A stretch of 64,000 nucleotides of DNA from Durusdinium trenchii (Eukaryota > Sar > Dinophyceae > Suessiales > Symbiodiniaceae). Under the pieces are notes generated by a model. The model ran no database searches, was not told the origin of the DNA, and was given only the letters and a program-made list of their open reading frames with translations. Both the position numbers and the translations under genes were made by a program. Positions 24,935 to 38,122 of the stretch are shown here, piece by piece. The stretch lies in NCBI GenBank assembly GCA_963970005.1, contig CAXAMN010026406.1:493696-557695 (forward strand), written 5' to 3'. How positions within the stretch are numbered: the first letter of the stretch is position 1; the number at the start of each line of letters is the position of its first letter.

Positions 24935-27900
24935 GTTCTTCTCTCGACTCATGGTTTGTTCCGTCCGAACTGGGCCCAATGCACTCTCTCGTTGCGGTCG
25001 CCCACGTCGGCTTCGCCAAAGGCATCATCGGCTGTGTGGCTCTTTCGGTGCTTTTCAGCTTCCCAGCGCTTCAGCGACTCCCATCACTGCGGCAGATCGC
25101 TGGATTTGTTTGGTCACCTTCCGTGCCAACGAAAATTGAGCGACATGCACTGGCAGCCTTTCACAAGCAAATGGCCAGTATGCTCGTGAGGTTGATGCCA
25201 GGCATCCTGTTCTTTATCCTCGTTCGATTTGCGCGGATCGCTGTGGCGCGAGACATTTCGTTTGAAGTGGCTCCCATTGATGCATTGGACATCCCATGCT
25301 TGGTGATGTACCTGGTGGGAATTGTATTGCTGAGATTCAGACCCTGTTCATCAAATGGCACATGTTTTTTTGGCAGGGGGGGGTTCAGGGTCCCAACTAT
25401 GCTGAGGCAACAGACAATGGCTAACTTGGGGTGTGATTATCCTTGCTTTCATGATGAGCCGTGCAGTCATGAGGCTTTTTGGTGACCCCTAAGACCTTGG
25501 AAGTCTGGCATGTTCTGATGCAATGCTTGACGATTCTGCCTTTGCTGCTGTCAACTGGCCAAGCTTGCCCCGACAGTTCGCAAAATGCGTGCCAAGCATC
25601 GAAGTCACTGCTCAACCTTTATCAGTTCAGCGACTTGGTCACATCTGGCGCACCATGGAATTGGTCGTCACGTAGCCTTTTTTTCCGTACCTGAAGCTGA
25701 AGCACGTTTTTCCCTGAAGCTGAAGCATCCCAAGACTATGCCCGTCCCCAACCACCCCAACCACTTCAAAAGAGGCCACCCCAAGCAGTTTCGGGTGAAG
25801 GACATCCCAAGAGTTTTAGCTTGTTGATGTGAGAGCACTTGTGGAACCGAGATTTCACTTGCTGTTGGACCAGATCGATTGTGTAGCCACAGCCACAGTG
25901 CATGAGATGTTTGTTCCTTTCGGTGCTCGCTTTGGCTGCCAAATGTCTCCAAGGGATGATTTCTGGAATTACCCGCTTCACATTGCCAGCTCGAATGGTG
26001 CTCTCAGTCATCGGGCGCACGTCCTGGTCCGTGGTGATTCTGAACCTCCTGCATTGGACACGTGGCAGGAATTAGGTGAGCTTTTCCCCCCATAGGCGAA
26101 CTAGATGTTCGCCACAGCAGCAGCTATGGGCTGACACATCAGTTAAACACATCTGAGATCACCTTGAAGCTGGACCGTGAAAGATGTCGGACACCCGACC
26201 CCTACAACTCCCCCCTCCGGCTCAACTCCACTCCGTAAATCTCACTGCCTGCATAAAGAGAGAGTTGGAGCCAAAGTGGTCAAAAGTGGTCACATCGTCC
26301 GGGACGACTTGTCCGGTCAAATTTCGGATTTGGGACATGTTTGACAACCTGTTCACACTGAGGTTGGTCGTTCTTTCCCAGCTGCCACGTCCTGCTGAGG
26401 TTGGCATCCTGGCAAACACCTTCTCATTTTCTAGGGATAGGCTATAGGTGCGCTCAACATGATGTGGAAAGAATCCCGACCATGCATTCCATTGTCTTTT
26501 TGGCGCCGAGTTCGGGATTGACACCCGACCCCAGAACAGTCTTTTCTGACTCCGTCAGTTGCTTTGGCAATCCCACTTACAAACTTCTGGCTCAGTTTCC
26601 AGAAGAGTCTTGCTCGGTCTTAGCTGGCAGGGGCTATGCTTCTCGCATTTTCTGTGGGTTCTGTGTGTCCCCCCCACCACACGGGAAGAACAAATCCTCG
26701 TGTGACGCCAAGGTATGGATGGCTCGAGGTTCCAACCCACTGCCGAGATGATGATCATCATTGCGGCCGCCTTCGCAGTGCGTCATCAGACCTACCGATT
26801 CTTGGGCAGGTTGAGGGGAAGCTGAAGCATGTTGGATCTTCCAGCAAGGCAGTTGCTATGAAAATCGATGAAACAGTGGATCGATTGTTGATAATTTGTG
26901 AAGGCATGTTGTGACTATTTGCCATTGTGGATTCGTTGATACCTCAACAACAGATGAACCCCGTTTAAAACCGCTTAAAACAGTCCTCATCGATTTGATT
27001 TGCATAAAGATATGAGGAAGAGACTGGAATAGTCATGAAATAGGTTGGACTTGGCTTTGGCTTGACATCGTATATGAGACGTGACTACTACATGTTTTAA
27101 ACATGATTGAATCTAGTGCAGCACGCAAGCATTGCTCTTCATATTTCCAGCACAAGTTTTATGTCAAGAGTACCACCCTAAAGGTCCAAAAGCGGCTCAA
27201 CAAAGACAGCGTCTAGCTGCTTCCAAGTCGCAAAGGTCTTGTTCTCAGCCACTTCCCCCCCCCACCCAAAAACCGAGGAAATGTTTTGGTCAGCTTGGAG
27301 CTCCGAAGCCGCAGCGTGCAGCGCTCGGCGGTGCTGCGGCTCTTGCATGGTTTTTGCGATGCAGTGGTGGAGCTGGATGCTGAATTGAGGATAATGGATG
27401 CCAGGTGTGGGTGCGAGGTGGACGATGGATCCCAGAGGGCTTGGATGGTTCCCCATGTCAGCACTTAAGCGAACATCGTCTTTGATCAAGGATCACTTCC
27501 ATGTTTGTTCTTGGAGTCTAGTCTAGTTGCAGTTTTGTTATTCCAGCGCTACAGTATACCCCCGTTTTGAGCCAATGCATATCCATGGACATAAATGGCA
27601 TGACAAAGACGGGTATATGCAGATGGCTATTCATTATATATATATATATATGTATGATCGGTGAGTATTCTGACACGGGCCTTCTATTTCGGAGGTGCAA
27701 ATCAAATTGAGAGGTTTCCGAACCAAGTATTTGAGTCGTTGAAATCTTTTGGGCCCGGCCCGAACCCCCGCACGTGCGACAACCTAGGGGAGGTTTTGGG
27801 CCGCTCGCGGCTTCCCCACCAGGCAGCTGGCCGCGATTTTGTTGCACAGCAGGACACAGCAGGAAGGACGGGACTTTGTGAGCTATTTCGTCCCTGAGGA

Positions 27901-30900
27901 TTCTTGCAGCAAACTCGAGACATTCCCAGACTCAGGTTTGGGCCCGGTGTTCGCACACAAAAAAGAAGGCGTCAGACATCATGTCTAATTACTGTACTGG
28001 TGCAGAGTTTAGAGGTTTGACCAACTAAGTTTAGTGTTGGGAAGCGATGAAACCAGTTTGAAGCGAATACTTTTGAGGAGGCTTGATGGACCAAGTCATT
28101 TCTCGCCACAGGTCGGCCAGTGATCCCACGTGACCGGACACGATGTCACCGACTCGATGACCCCAAAGGAGGAAGAAGCGTCACCAATTGGGGCGGTCAC
28201 CCAAAGGGGTCAGCGTGGGTTGCGGCGTGGGTTTGGCAGGTGGTCTCATGATGCTATTTAGATGGTTTTTTGGAGTCAAGGCTTGTACCTGCGCTTGCGG
28301 ACTACCTTCCATGCATGAAAAAAAACAGTCTTTGGGGAAAGGCTCACTGGGAGCCCGTGGAACGGATATTTGTGTGTACAAGCCCCATGCCCACATGTAA
28401 CTCGGGCTTTAGGGTTCTTCATGTGGCTCACACCCACATGATGAAGAACCTACTTTGACTTCAAGCATGTCAAGCTCACGCCCAGAATGCCGGGGCTAAG
28501 CCGGAGCTATTGTACAGGCAGGCTTCAGAAGATAATTTTGACTCCCAACACCCCCCCAGCAGCAATCCGGGGCGGAACTCTCGATAAAGCGAGGCTTTCT
28601 GAGGCTAAACACATCGCGATGACATATTAAATCCATGAGGACAATTCTCCCGAACATTTCCGGTGTTTGCGACGAAGTTTGTTCTCACCGTTTGCAACAC
28701 CATCAGCCGGCAGTTCCTTGCAGTCTATGCCTGTTTAGGATCGGAAGCGAATACGAGATGGCCTGCTACGACCTGGCGAAGACTTGCCAGCTTTAGCAGT
28801 CAATGCAAAGATGACGGACACTTGCCTCGAGAAAATGTTGCATCATTCCTGCCCCTCGCTTTCTCTCTCTTTTCTATTTGGCGGTTGATTGCAAGGGAGC
28901 GCCCTATGTTTGAAAGCCTGTTTGCGGAACAGCAAAGATAACCAAGACTGCCCGTAGCTGATTGCAAAAGAAAGTCCAACACGTACGTCGGTGAAAGGTG
29001 TTTTATTCAATTCAGATGATGCTTATAATATCTTATCACCTCTTCAGGTGTAGAAGCATATTCTCCTGAGCGACGTTCGATGCTGCTCAGGATAGCTCTG
29101 GTACGGAAGTCAACGTTGAGCTCTTGCACGTTCAGTGCCTCAGTCGGCCGGGCTCGACGAAGTAGATGGACAGACCGGCCGTTGATGGACAGACCTCCCC
29201 ACACTGGCAAACGACCACCTGTTGAGAGATGATTGTAAGTCAACGGGATCAAAGAGCATTGAGGAAAACAACGAGATGATCCATCAGGCTGGTTGCTGGA
29301 GCATATCAACTGTCAATTTCCAGGGTTGTTTTTGTTACAGGATTTTCTTGGGAAAGAACCCGTGTCATGCATATGGGGTACTCACTCGATCCGGAATCTA
29401 TGATCCTGGATCGGTGTGCTGGTAGATGTTCCATGTATTTGGACTTGTCCCACAGCTCTAACTGCAACTTGTCCTGTCATTCAAGACTCCGTGCTTGGGA
29501 CCATTGGGAAAGAACATGAATGAACCGTGAAAAGCACATATAGTTGCTGGATCTTGTGCACAGATCTGCTGTATTTCTCTGCTGTAGATCTAGTGCGAAG
29601 CTGTATCAACGCCACACCTCTAGGTTCCAGGAAGGCGAAGATGAGCAACGCCATTACGTGGGCATGCGGGAGATCCAATCGGCCGAGCCGGAGCTCGTGG
29701 CCCCTTTACAGCAAGATCTTCCACGCGCTGAAATGTCAGCTACTTGGTGGCACCGCCTTCCGGGAGAGGAGCTGGTATGATGTTGTGAGTTTGTTTTTTT
29801 TCCTTCAAAAGTGGGGCCCCCAGTCACTGAAAAGGAAAGATGTATGATTGCCAACCATTTTATATGTATATAGTTGGGTGCTACTACCCCATGAGGTGAA
29901 GTCACGAAAGGTAGCTTCAGCTACCTGAGTCCTCCTTGCTTTAGCAAAAATGTATTGTAAGCAGGACTTGGGGTTGTGCCTAGAGTTTGGTCCTGTAAGA
30001 AGGGATTCTGTTCGACAGGGGGGGGCCCCCTGGATCAAATTCCCCCTGCGCCGTCGCGGTTTGGGTGCACATCTTGAGATGCTTGGACAACTCTTGAGGC
30101 ATGCTTCTTTGCATAGTGTGCCCCGCTCGAACTTGAATTCAACCTCAAAATTGAACTCGAATTGGAACAGGTTCAACCCTGGAAGCATAGAAGCCTCGAA
30201 CTTGAATTCAAACTCGAGCTGGAGCTGGAACTGTTAGAACTCAACCCTGGAAGGCCCCGAACTCGAATTCGGACTCGAACTCGAATTCGAGTTGAAACTA
30301 TAGTAGGTGAGTGATGTTCCGGATGTTCGGGTATCGCTTTTTAAATGTTTCTCTAGTTTTGTGGCTTTGGTCTTCACTTCTTTAGGGTTTCTTTGGTTTT
30401 GAAATGGTGTAGGGCTTCACCACTTTGGGCTTGTCTTGCTTGGGCTTCACTACTTTGGTGGCGTTTCTTTGGGCTTGCCGGGGATTCGCTGGATTTGCGG
30501 GTCTCACTTCGGTGCGGGTTTCTTCAGGCTTAGCCCATGCGCTTTACTTCTTTAGGGTTTCTTTGGCTTGTGGGCGAGACGGGCTTCGCTTCTTAGGGGG
30601 TTCTTTTGGTTGGGCTTCGGTTGGGCTTCATGTCTTTAGTCTTTACATGTATTGGCTTCGTGTCTTTGGGTTTGGCACCCGAACTTTGCTACTGCTGGGC
30701 TTTTGGGGGCTCGGCTGGCGGGTTCAGGGTTTCTCTGGGCTTGGCTTAGGGCTTCACTTCTTTAGTCTTTAGGGTTTCTTTGGCTTTGGTTTGCGAACTT
30801 CACTACTTTCATGACTACTTTAGGGTTTCTTTGGGTTTGGCTTGCAGGGTTTACTTGATTAGGGTCTCTGTGGCTGAGGGCTTCACTTCTACAGGAATTT

Positions 30901-31736
30901 TTGGGGTACGGTATGGCTGGTTCGCTTCTTTCATGGCCGTCTCTTCTTTAGGGTTTGTTGGGGTGGACTGCGGGGTGTTCGGGTCTGACTTCTTTCGGGT
31001 TCCTTTAGGTTTGGCTGAGGGCTTGAGTTCTTCAGGGTTTCTTTGGCGTAGGGCTTCACTACTTAGGGTTTCCTTGGGCTTGTTTTGCTTGGGGTTCGCT
31101 GTGGTTGAGGGATTTTGCGGGTCTCAATTCTTTATGGTTTCTGCAGGCTCGGCTTAGCGCTTCACTTCTTTAGGGTTTCTTTGGGTTGGTTTGGACGGAG
31201 CGTTGCGGGCTGTTTAGGGCTGACTTCTTTCGGGTTCTTTTAGGCTTGGCTGAAGGCTTGGCTTCTTTAGGGTTTCTTTAGCCTTGTCTTGCTTGGGCTT
31301 GGGCTTCGCTGCTTTAGGGCCTTTAGGGTTTCTTTGGGCTTGTCTTGCTGGGAGGGCTTCACTTCTTCAGGATTTGTTCGGGTATGACCTGCAGCCACCT
31401 GTCTGTTTCTTTGGGATTCGCATGCAGGGTCACAGGTTGACATGAGCCACCGCCAAACCACGCGCAATGCCGAATTCAGTCAGAAGCGCTCGTGCCTCTC
31501 GAGACTTGGACTCCCCCCTTGCGATCCTCTCTCCTTTTCCCTCCCGCCCATTTTCTACCTTTCGTTGACCCCCCTTCTATCTCAAGTACAAAGCACTCAT
31601 GCAGCACAAGCTGTAAGCTTAAATCCATGATTTGAAATTGGTTGAATGACTTGTGTTTCCGCCAGGTTGTTTTCCGCGGCGATACCTTACAAATTCTCAC
31701 GGCGGATGCGCGCTTCTGCCACCTGGATGTGAAGGG
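24935..31736 (+). CDS. Membrane protein with PAS-like sensor domain (partial gene)
   Basis: Probable membrane-bound sensor; its ligand and output are unknown. The strongest part is two exons joined in phase by a GT-AG intron, 27293-27404 and 27823-27935. Together they read through GFCDAVVELDAELRIMDAR, QLAAILLHSRTQQEGRDFV and SYFVPEDSCSKL, which fits the PAS pattern of an Asp-rich first strand, a helical LAxLL segment, GRDF and PED. A 48-codon exon at 29631-29774 contains QRHYVGMREIQSAEPE, plausible as the end of the fold, and 31666-31736 (VVFRGDTLQILTADARF) follows in phase. Upstream, 24935-25340 is a long open exon with several hydrophobic stretches (SVLFSFPAL, MPGILFFILVRF, LVMYLVGIVLL), and 25486-25663 adds another (TILPLLL). 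Exon-like segments at 25832-26078 and 26812-26908 are uncertain. That the membrane and PAS exons form one gene is inferred from strand and order. Start and end are not found. Confidence 0.55.
30127..30298 (+). repeat. CTCGAA/TTGAATTC-type minisatellite
   Basis: A degenerate array of CTCGAACTTGAATTCAA-like units with two copies of a CAACCCTGGAAG spacer. The hexamer CTCGAA and its complement make it nearly palindromic. It directly precedes the TTTAGGG-rich array. Confidence 0.8.
30330..31400 (+). repeat. Degenerate array with core CTTCTTTAGGGTTTCTTTGG
   Basis: About 1 kb of imperfect repeats built on GGCTTCACTTCTTTAGGGTT followed by TCTTTGGGCTTG. TTTAGGG itself occurs roughly ten times, never in direct tandem. 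Open frames across it are repeat artefacts rich in Phe, Gly, Leu and Ser. It lies between two PAS-gene exon candidates, so it may be intronic. Confidence 0.85.
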
Positions 31737-34700
31737 GCTTTGTTTTTGTGCTGTCCTGGTTGACATTTCAGTATCGTTACTCCCCTTTCCTTTACCACGT
31801 GTATATAATTGTATAGTCATATAAATTGGGTTGGAGGAGGCGTTGAAACACGCAAGGTCCACTTTTGCCCTGTTGTTGCGCCAAGCGTGCCATAGCGCCG
31901 ATCTTCAAGTACGGGCACAGCTCCCTAGCAAGCCCGCTCTAGGAGGAATTAGACCCTCCGGCCCTGCAGTGTACTTGCGCTATAGTATGGCTATAGCATG
32001 CTATAGCAGCATTACTTTATATTGCACATCACTTGCTTTTTCACGTTTATTTCGTTGCTGGAAGGTCGCTTCAGCACAACTCATTGGAAGTTGTGCTTGC
32101 TCACAAAGCGCAAAAGCTCTAAAACAGTGGGTGAAAACAGTGAAAACACTTCAATTTTGGAAGCTGACACCAAGATATGTAGATCGATTTATGTGTTGAA
32201 TTCACGGCAACAAGGGTAACAAGGGAAACTGATATGTAATATTATGCAATCACTACCCCTTTTGATTTGTGCTACAACGGACATGGGCGCCAAGGCGAAC
32301 TCTGTGCCCAACATCTGGGCACCCTGGCGCCCAATCCCGCTGATCGACGAACCGTGGACGGAGCGCGGATGTCGGAGCTTAAAAAGTTTGATGTTCAATC
32401 TCTGTGACTGTTAGACGGAGTGGCAGGATTGAAAGGGAAAAAAATTCAAGTGACGGACACCAAAAAAAAAAACAACACCGCCAACGAGAGAAGCCAACCC
32501 AACTGTTTTTTGGCAGGGTGAAACTTTGAAACGTGAGATGCCTATAAACACGAACACAGGGTCACATTCCCCAAACTTCCGAAGGCATACCCGGGAAAGG
32601 TGATTTGCGTTTTTTTTCAAGAAGACCAGCTCAAATTGAAAGGCCAAAAAGGTCTCCTCGATGCCAGGTGCATCCTCTGTGAACAACATGAGTTTGATCG
32701 AGCTGGCACCTGAACAGGGCCGAGAATCTCTGTGTGGACGGATCCAAGGAGAATTGGCATTGCTGTTTCGTTTCTTTTGCCTGGACCTAAGGCCCTGGAT
32801 CAGACCTAAGGCCCTGGATCACAACGGAACCCGTCGCTCAAAGTGCCCCTACCAGAGAGGTCAACCAACAGACTGGCGCTTTTGGTTTCTCTCGCTGATT
32901 TGCGGTCTCCTGTGTGATCCGCCGGGAGATCCGAAATGTTTTATTCCGACACTAGAGTTAAGTCATTAATGCACGAAGAGAGGCTAACAATGAGACCATC
33001 AAAGATCTGATGTTGGCAAGTGGCAAATGTCAAGAATTCGGGGAGACAAACAAAACGCAACCTTGGTATCGATTTATCTCTGGATTATTTGGGTATGGGA
33101 ATTGAATAGATAGTGCGCGCGTTTTTACAACATCCAGTGCCTTTCCATGTGACACATCTGCTGAACAGGATGGGGTTCCCGCACATCGGTCATGTAGACT
33201 GTTGATGAACGAAGCCACCGAGATGGAGATGTTTAAGCATTCCATCAACCGTCCTACATATGTCTAGATTCTTTGGTAAATTAGCCAGGGGTTGAAACAT
33301 GTTGAAACGTCCAGGCATCCTTCTTGCCGCATCTATGCAGACGCCCCGAACAGCAAAATGCCGGGAAGGAACCTCAAACAGCCTCCTCAACAGCCTCACG
33401 CAGTGACTGTTCTTGCTTCGGTTCGGTTTATTTTGTCACCACATTGAAGAGTTATGAAGAATTCATAAGAATTCAAATGTTAGGGTCAGAAGGACCACCG
33501 TGCCGGATATTTTTCAGGAGCAATCAATGCATACCTCACTACGAGGCAGCGAAGACTTTTGGCAAAACAGATGCTACTGCGGCTGGACCTGCCCACAATT
33601 GAAGCACACTACACTGAGACAGGGCGCCTGAAGCAGCAACTTGGGTAAGTAAGTAGCTGCTAAGTAGCTTAAGGTAGCAGACCCGCAAGAGTGTCATATC
33701 AAAGTAATGCCGTTGTAGGACTAATCAACCCCCCTTCGAATCAAAGTCAAAAAGCTCAACACGGTTTAAGATTGAACGTTCCGGCTCACCTCAAGGAACA
33801 ACAGGAGGATTCCATCCCCTGCCGTTAACCCTATAGAATCTGAAGGACGAGCTCAAAAAGACCATCAGATTTTATAGACACCTTTTTTCTCTACAATGAA
33901 AAAAAGCTAGCCTAAAGACCTGCGCACTCACAAGTGGATTTTTCATGATGCCCAATAAATAGGTTGAGCTATTCCCCTTTTTGTCATTTTGTAGAGAAGG
34001 ACTGAAGGAACATGATTCTTTAGTGTTGTTGCACTGTGAGGGTGCATTTCTATTCCAAATCATGCGATCATCCTTTGTGCGATTTCCGGTGAGTGCTGAG
34101 ATTCTAGATTTCCATTGTCCAATCATCCCTCTATAAAGTCATTTTGTTTTAAACATGGATGTGTGTTTTGCTTTTTTCTGCTGAACCTTCTTCTAAAATC
34201 AATTTCAACCCTGCAGTGTCCAAACATGTTTCTAATATAAACTAACAATCAGCCTCTTGTGCCACTTTTGTCCAAGCATGTTCATCAACCTTCATATTGC
34301 CCCCCACTTCTCCATAGAATCAACTTCAACCTTGGATGTGTATCATTGCTCCCAAATTTTGGCATCAACATGTATAGAGGAAAACATAGCTTTGCTCAGC
34401 TACAGGTTCTCAGCACTGCAATAGGTTGAATCTTGATTCTATAGTGGGGCATTCTGCCCTTTGCGGTTGGTTTTTTCGCTTTATCAATTTTATCACTATA
34501 GAATCTGATTCCCGCCATTCACCGGTGTAACACCAGCAGGGGATCGGATTCCAATGCACCTGTTCAATTTCAAACGGATGCGAAGGCTGTGAAGGGGGGT
34601 TCCGTTTCTGTCAGTTTTGTAAATCGTGCTTTGACCGAACCACATGCCATCCCGTTTGATGAAGGACGAGTTGATTGAAATCCCTTACACCCCAAGATGC

Positions 34701-37700
34701 TCCAAGAGTTCAATCACATGTGAACCCCATCCATCCTTTTGAACGGAAGAATTAGTTTGGTCATCCTTTAATTAGGATTCCTCAATCATCTTTCAGCACC
34801 CAGCAACGCCTTGAGCAACAAACTCCGTTCTTGTTTCTTTTGTTCACTTTTTTTTGACCACTTCTACTGAGATTAGAAAGCACCTGCTCCGTTTGGTACT
34901 TACAGGATCCACATCTTATTGGTGCAAAACAGCTAGGCAAGGGCAAACTGTGTTAGGCAACGGATGGCTTTGTCGAGCCACCACCTGAGTACGACCGGCC
35001 CTCAGTGAGTGACCTGACGGAATGTTTGACAGCACGCATCAGCACACACATATGTTTGGGCATGAATTAGTTGCACACAATTGCACATGTTTTGTAGGTA
35101 TGTAGGCAAGTCTACGCATGTGTGTGGCGCAGAGGTGCCAGGACCTTGGACCCGGGGCAGGAGGCCAACCCAACTATTAGCTAATTAACAGATGGATTGT
35201 AATTCTTGTGGTGTTTGTTCCTAGGACCGGTGTCCATCAGCCTTCAAGATCTTAAGCTCTTTGGCCAACGTGTTGCCCGCCTGTCGCTGGAGAACGATCA
35301 GCTGCTGGGGTGTTTGGTGGGAGAGCTGATCCTCTCCAATGCCACGAGCAACTGGGATGCGCTTGGAATATATAGTTGTGTTGATTTGGAGGGTTGTCAG
35401 CTGGGTGGGGCCCTGAATGAACGGACAGTGTTTTCTTCATCCGGCAGAACATGTTAAAACACGACGCACATCGCCAATGCGAGAACCCTGGAAAAGGAAA
35501 AGGGGAGGGGTCGTGTATCACTTTTGTGTGTTTTCAAGGACTAGGCGGAATGAATAGGACCGGATGGTCATCCTGAAGCAGATAGAGCGTGGAGCATCTC
35601 CACAACTTGTGACAGGAACAGCGCACAAGATACAATGTTGCAAAATTTTGTTGATATGCGTTTGCATTCTCCAATTTGCCTCTACTTGGAGCATCTTGAG
35701 ATGTCCCAGCGCATCCATTTACAAAGTATCTAGTTGTATATCAGTTATCAATATATCTAGTTGCATATCAGTTATCAATATATTGGTCTCCTTTCCAACC
35801 ATCCCAACTGGTCAATGCAACACCTACAGATTTGGGGGTATCAGATTGGGGGTATCATGTGACCCTTCTTCCAACTGGATTTGCCCGTCCGTGCCTCTGG
35901 CGACCCACCGAGGCCAATTGACTGCATCGAACTTGACCCGGCACGAGGCGGAAGTCAGCTCGACGCTGTCGCGGCTGGAGGAACCACCGATGGCGGAGCG
36001 GAACACGTCCAGCTCACGGGTGTCCTGGCGAAGAAGACCAGGGCCCCCATTGGGGTGGTCCCACGGGGTCGCGGAGGCTCTGTGCCGGAACATCATGGAA
36101 GGCACTCGTGTGTCAGGAGCTTGAGCTGGAAAAAAGATTACAAAAGGATACAAAAGGTGAGTTGCCAGTCGTATTTTGTAGAGACCAAATGCCGGTCTCA
36201 ATGTCCATTCGGGCCCTTGCGTTGTTGGCGTGTTTGGACCACTTAACGTGACCACGCGGCGTCATCACGGCCTGTTTACCAGGGGGGTAAGGTGGGGTGT
36301 GTGGGTGACCCTTGGTTGGATCATCACTTTTGTTTCCAAACTTGCTAATTCATAATTTGTAATGGCTTTGATGCACTTCATGTTCATGTTCGTTTGATGA
36401 CATCCATCATCGTTTTGTTTCATGAGCCCTTGCGATGGTTCCAAAGAAATGCTGAAAGCAGTGGGAAAACGTTTGCTCCAAGATGTCCGTTTGAAAAAGA
36501 AATCGTGCGGAACAAGCTTTGATTGTTGCAGTCCTTGAGGCTGATATGCGGTTGTAGCTAAAACGCCGAGAGAACAAAACTGTTTGCACAGAAGATTTGA
36601 CCCCTCAAAAACCATCCACAAAGTCAGGATCATGAATATGTCTCACGGAATGCATGTGTTCATGAAGCGAGGAGCAGCACCGGCTGATGTGCAAAAACAG
36701 GGGCCCGATTGCGCGTTGTCGCCAAATTTTACTGCCGGAGTGATTTTGTTTTTAAGGAATCCAGGAAAGGAAACCCAACTCAAGCGCCCAAGAAGTTTGA
36801 GCTTGATGCTCATTAAACCCAAATAATCAGCATCATGTGAAACGAAATGTTGCACCCAGAGCATCCTTGATGGCATGGCTTGTCTATTTTGCCGCCCCCT
36901 CGCCCGGGCCCTCGTCAATGGGAAATTGAAATCCTTTGAACATGTTCTGGACCACCAGGTTGTTCATTTATATATACATATACATATATGTATATTATAT
37001 ATATTTGATCGTTTTGGCACCACTATAGCCCGTGGGCTTCATAAGTTTGATTGCTGTATTTTGATCAACAGTTAGTGTTTGTTTTAGCCTTAGCCCACTG
37101 CCGGGAATTCTCAGTTCGTCCGCCAGCCAAGGTCAGCAGAAGATCAGGTACTCACACGTCAGGTAGCAGCAGAAGATCAAACTCTCACATGTCCGGAAGT
37201 CGCAGCCGGCCAGGGCCCCTTTACGATTTCAGACTTCAGTTGTAGTCCCCCTCTTGCTGAAAGAACATCCTTGTCCTCGTTGCGGCTGCAGAGAATCTGC
37301 CTACTGCAAAGAGAGGATGCCTGAGGATATTGACAGTTCAGCTCCTTCAATTGCAACTTTCTAGTTGATCCTTTGATATTTACTACCTTGCACACAGAAT
37401 CTGCACACCGGAGTAATTACTTGATCACGCTTTGTTTAGGGGCGTCCTACAGAATGTAATAGAACTGTGTGCAACTACAATTCGTGTTCAAGATTTTTAC
37501 AATGTTTCACCGTATCACTTGGGGCGGATCGCCAAAGTTTCATTCATGTGATGCCCTTGCGCCCGAAAAATGGAGCTTGTACAATGCGGAGGCAACCCGC
37601 AGACCGTGCCGAATTGACTTCCCAAGTAGATTCAGTGGAGGCGCTCAGCCTTCACCATCGCCATGCCTTGTTACATGGTGAGGTGCTAACTGATCATAGG

Positions 37701-38122
37701 GCTGCAGCCAGAAAAAACAAGCATATGATCCAGTAACAGAGATTACCATCCGGAATGTGCAAAGCAACCTGCTGGCTTCCTGCCGCATGTTTCATTAATC
37801 TTGCCGGCCAGTTTAGACCAAGCCAGCAGCCGAGAGGAACAACGTCTTGGACATATGTGTTTGTTTGTCTCGACTTCATTGTGTAACAAGATTGTTTGGA
37901 GAGGCTTTACTATTCACTAACCAAGAGTCACCCATCCGCCCTTTTAGCAAACCTTAAGATTAAGCATCGCGTAGTGATTATCTGAGATATTTGTAGTCTT
38001 AGTGTTTGGGTGAGATGTTGTATTTGTGTTTGGGTTTGGTTCTCAACTGGTTTCATGGCTTTCGTATCATATGTGGTTCTTTTCTAACAAGGCCCGCCAA
38101 CCACGGATGGTCGCTTGCTAAG
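31737..38122. other. Mostly non-coding; two exon-like segments
   Basis: Nothing of a nameable family was found. The best coding candidate is 35225-35366 (below). A GC-rich open stretch at 35880-36125 is open in two frames and cannot be assigned. The remainder is AT-rich with homopolymers and an AT microsatellite near 36968-37003. About 33.6-35.2 kb shows nothing coding on either strand. Confidence 0.45.
35225..35366 (+). CDS. Candidate exon, unidentified protein
   Basis: After CCTAG, an open segment encodes PVSISLQDLKLFGQRVARL followed by SLENDQLLGC, an amphipathic, possibly coiled-coil stretch. It could be a late exon of the PAS-domain gene upstream, but neither phase nor family could be confirmed. 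The 3' limit is uncertain. Confidence 0.35.

Noticed and set aside
30425..31157. Two long open frames rich in Phe, Gly, Leu and Val
   Set aside because: They are translations of the degenerate repeat array with no stable motif.
30330..31400. Internal telomere or chromosome-end fusion
   Set aside because: TTTAGGG never occurs in direct tandem; it appears once per longer degenerate unit.
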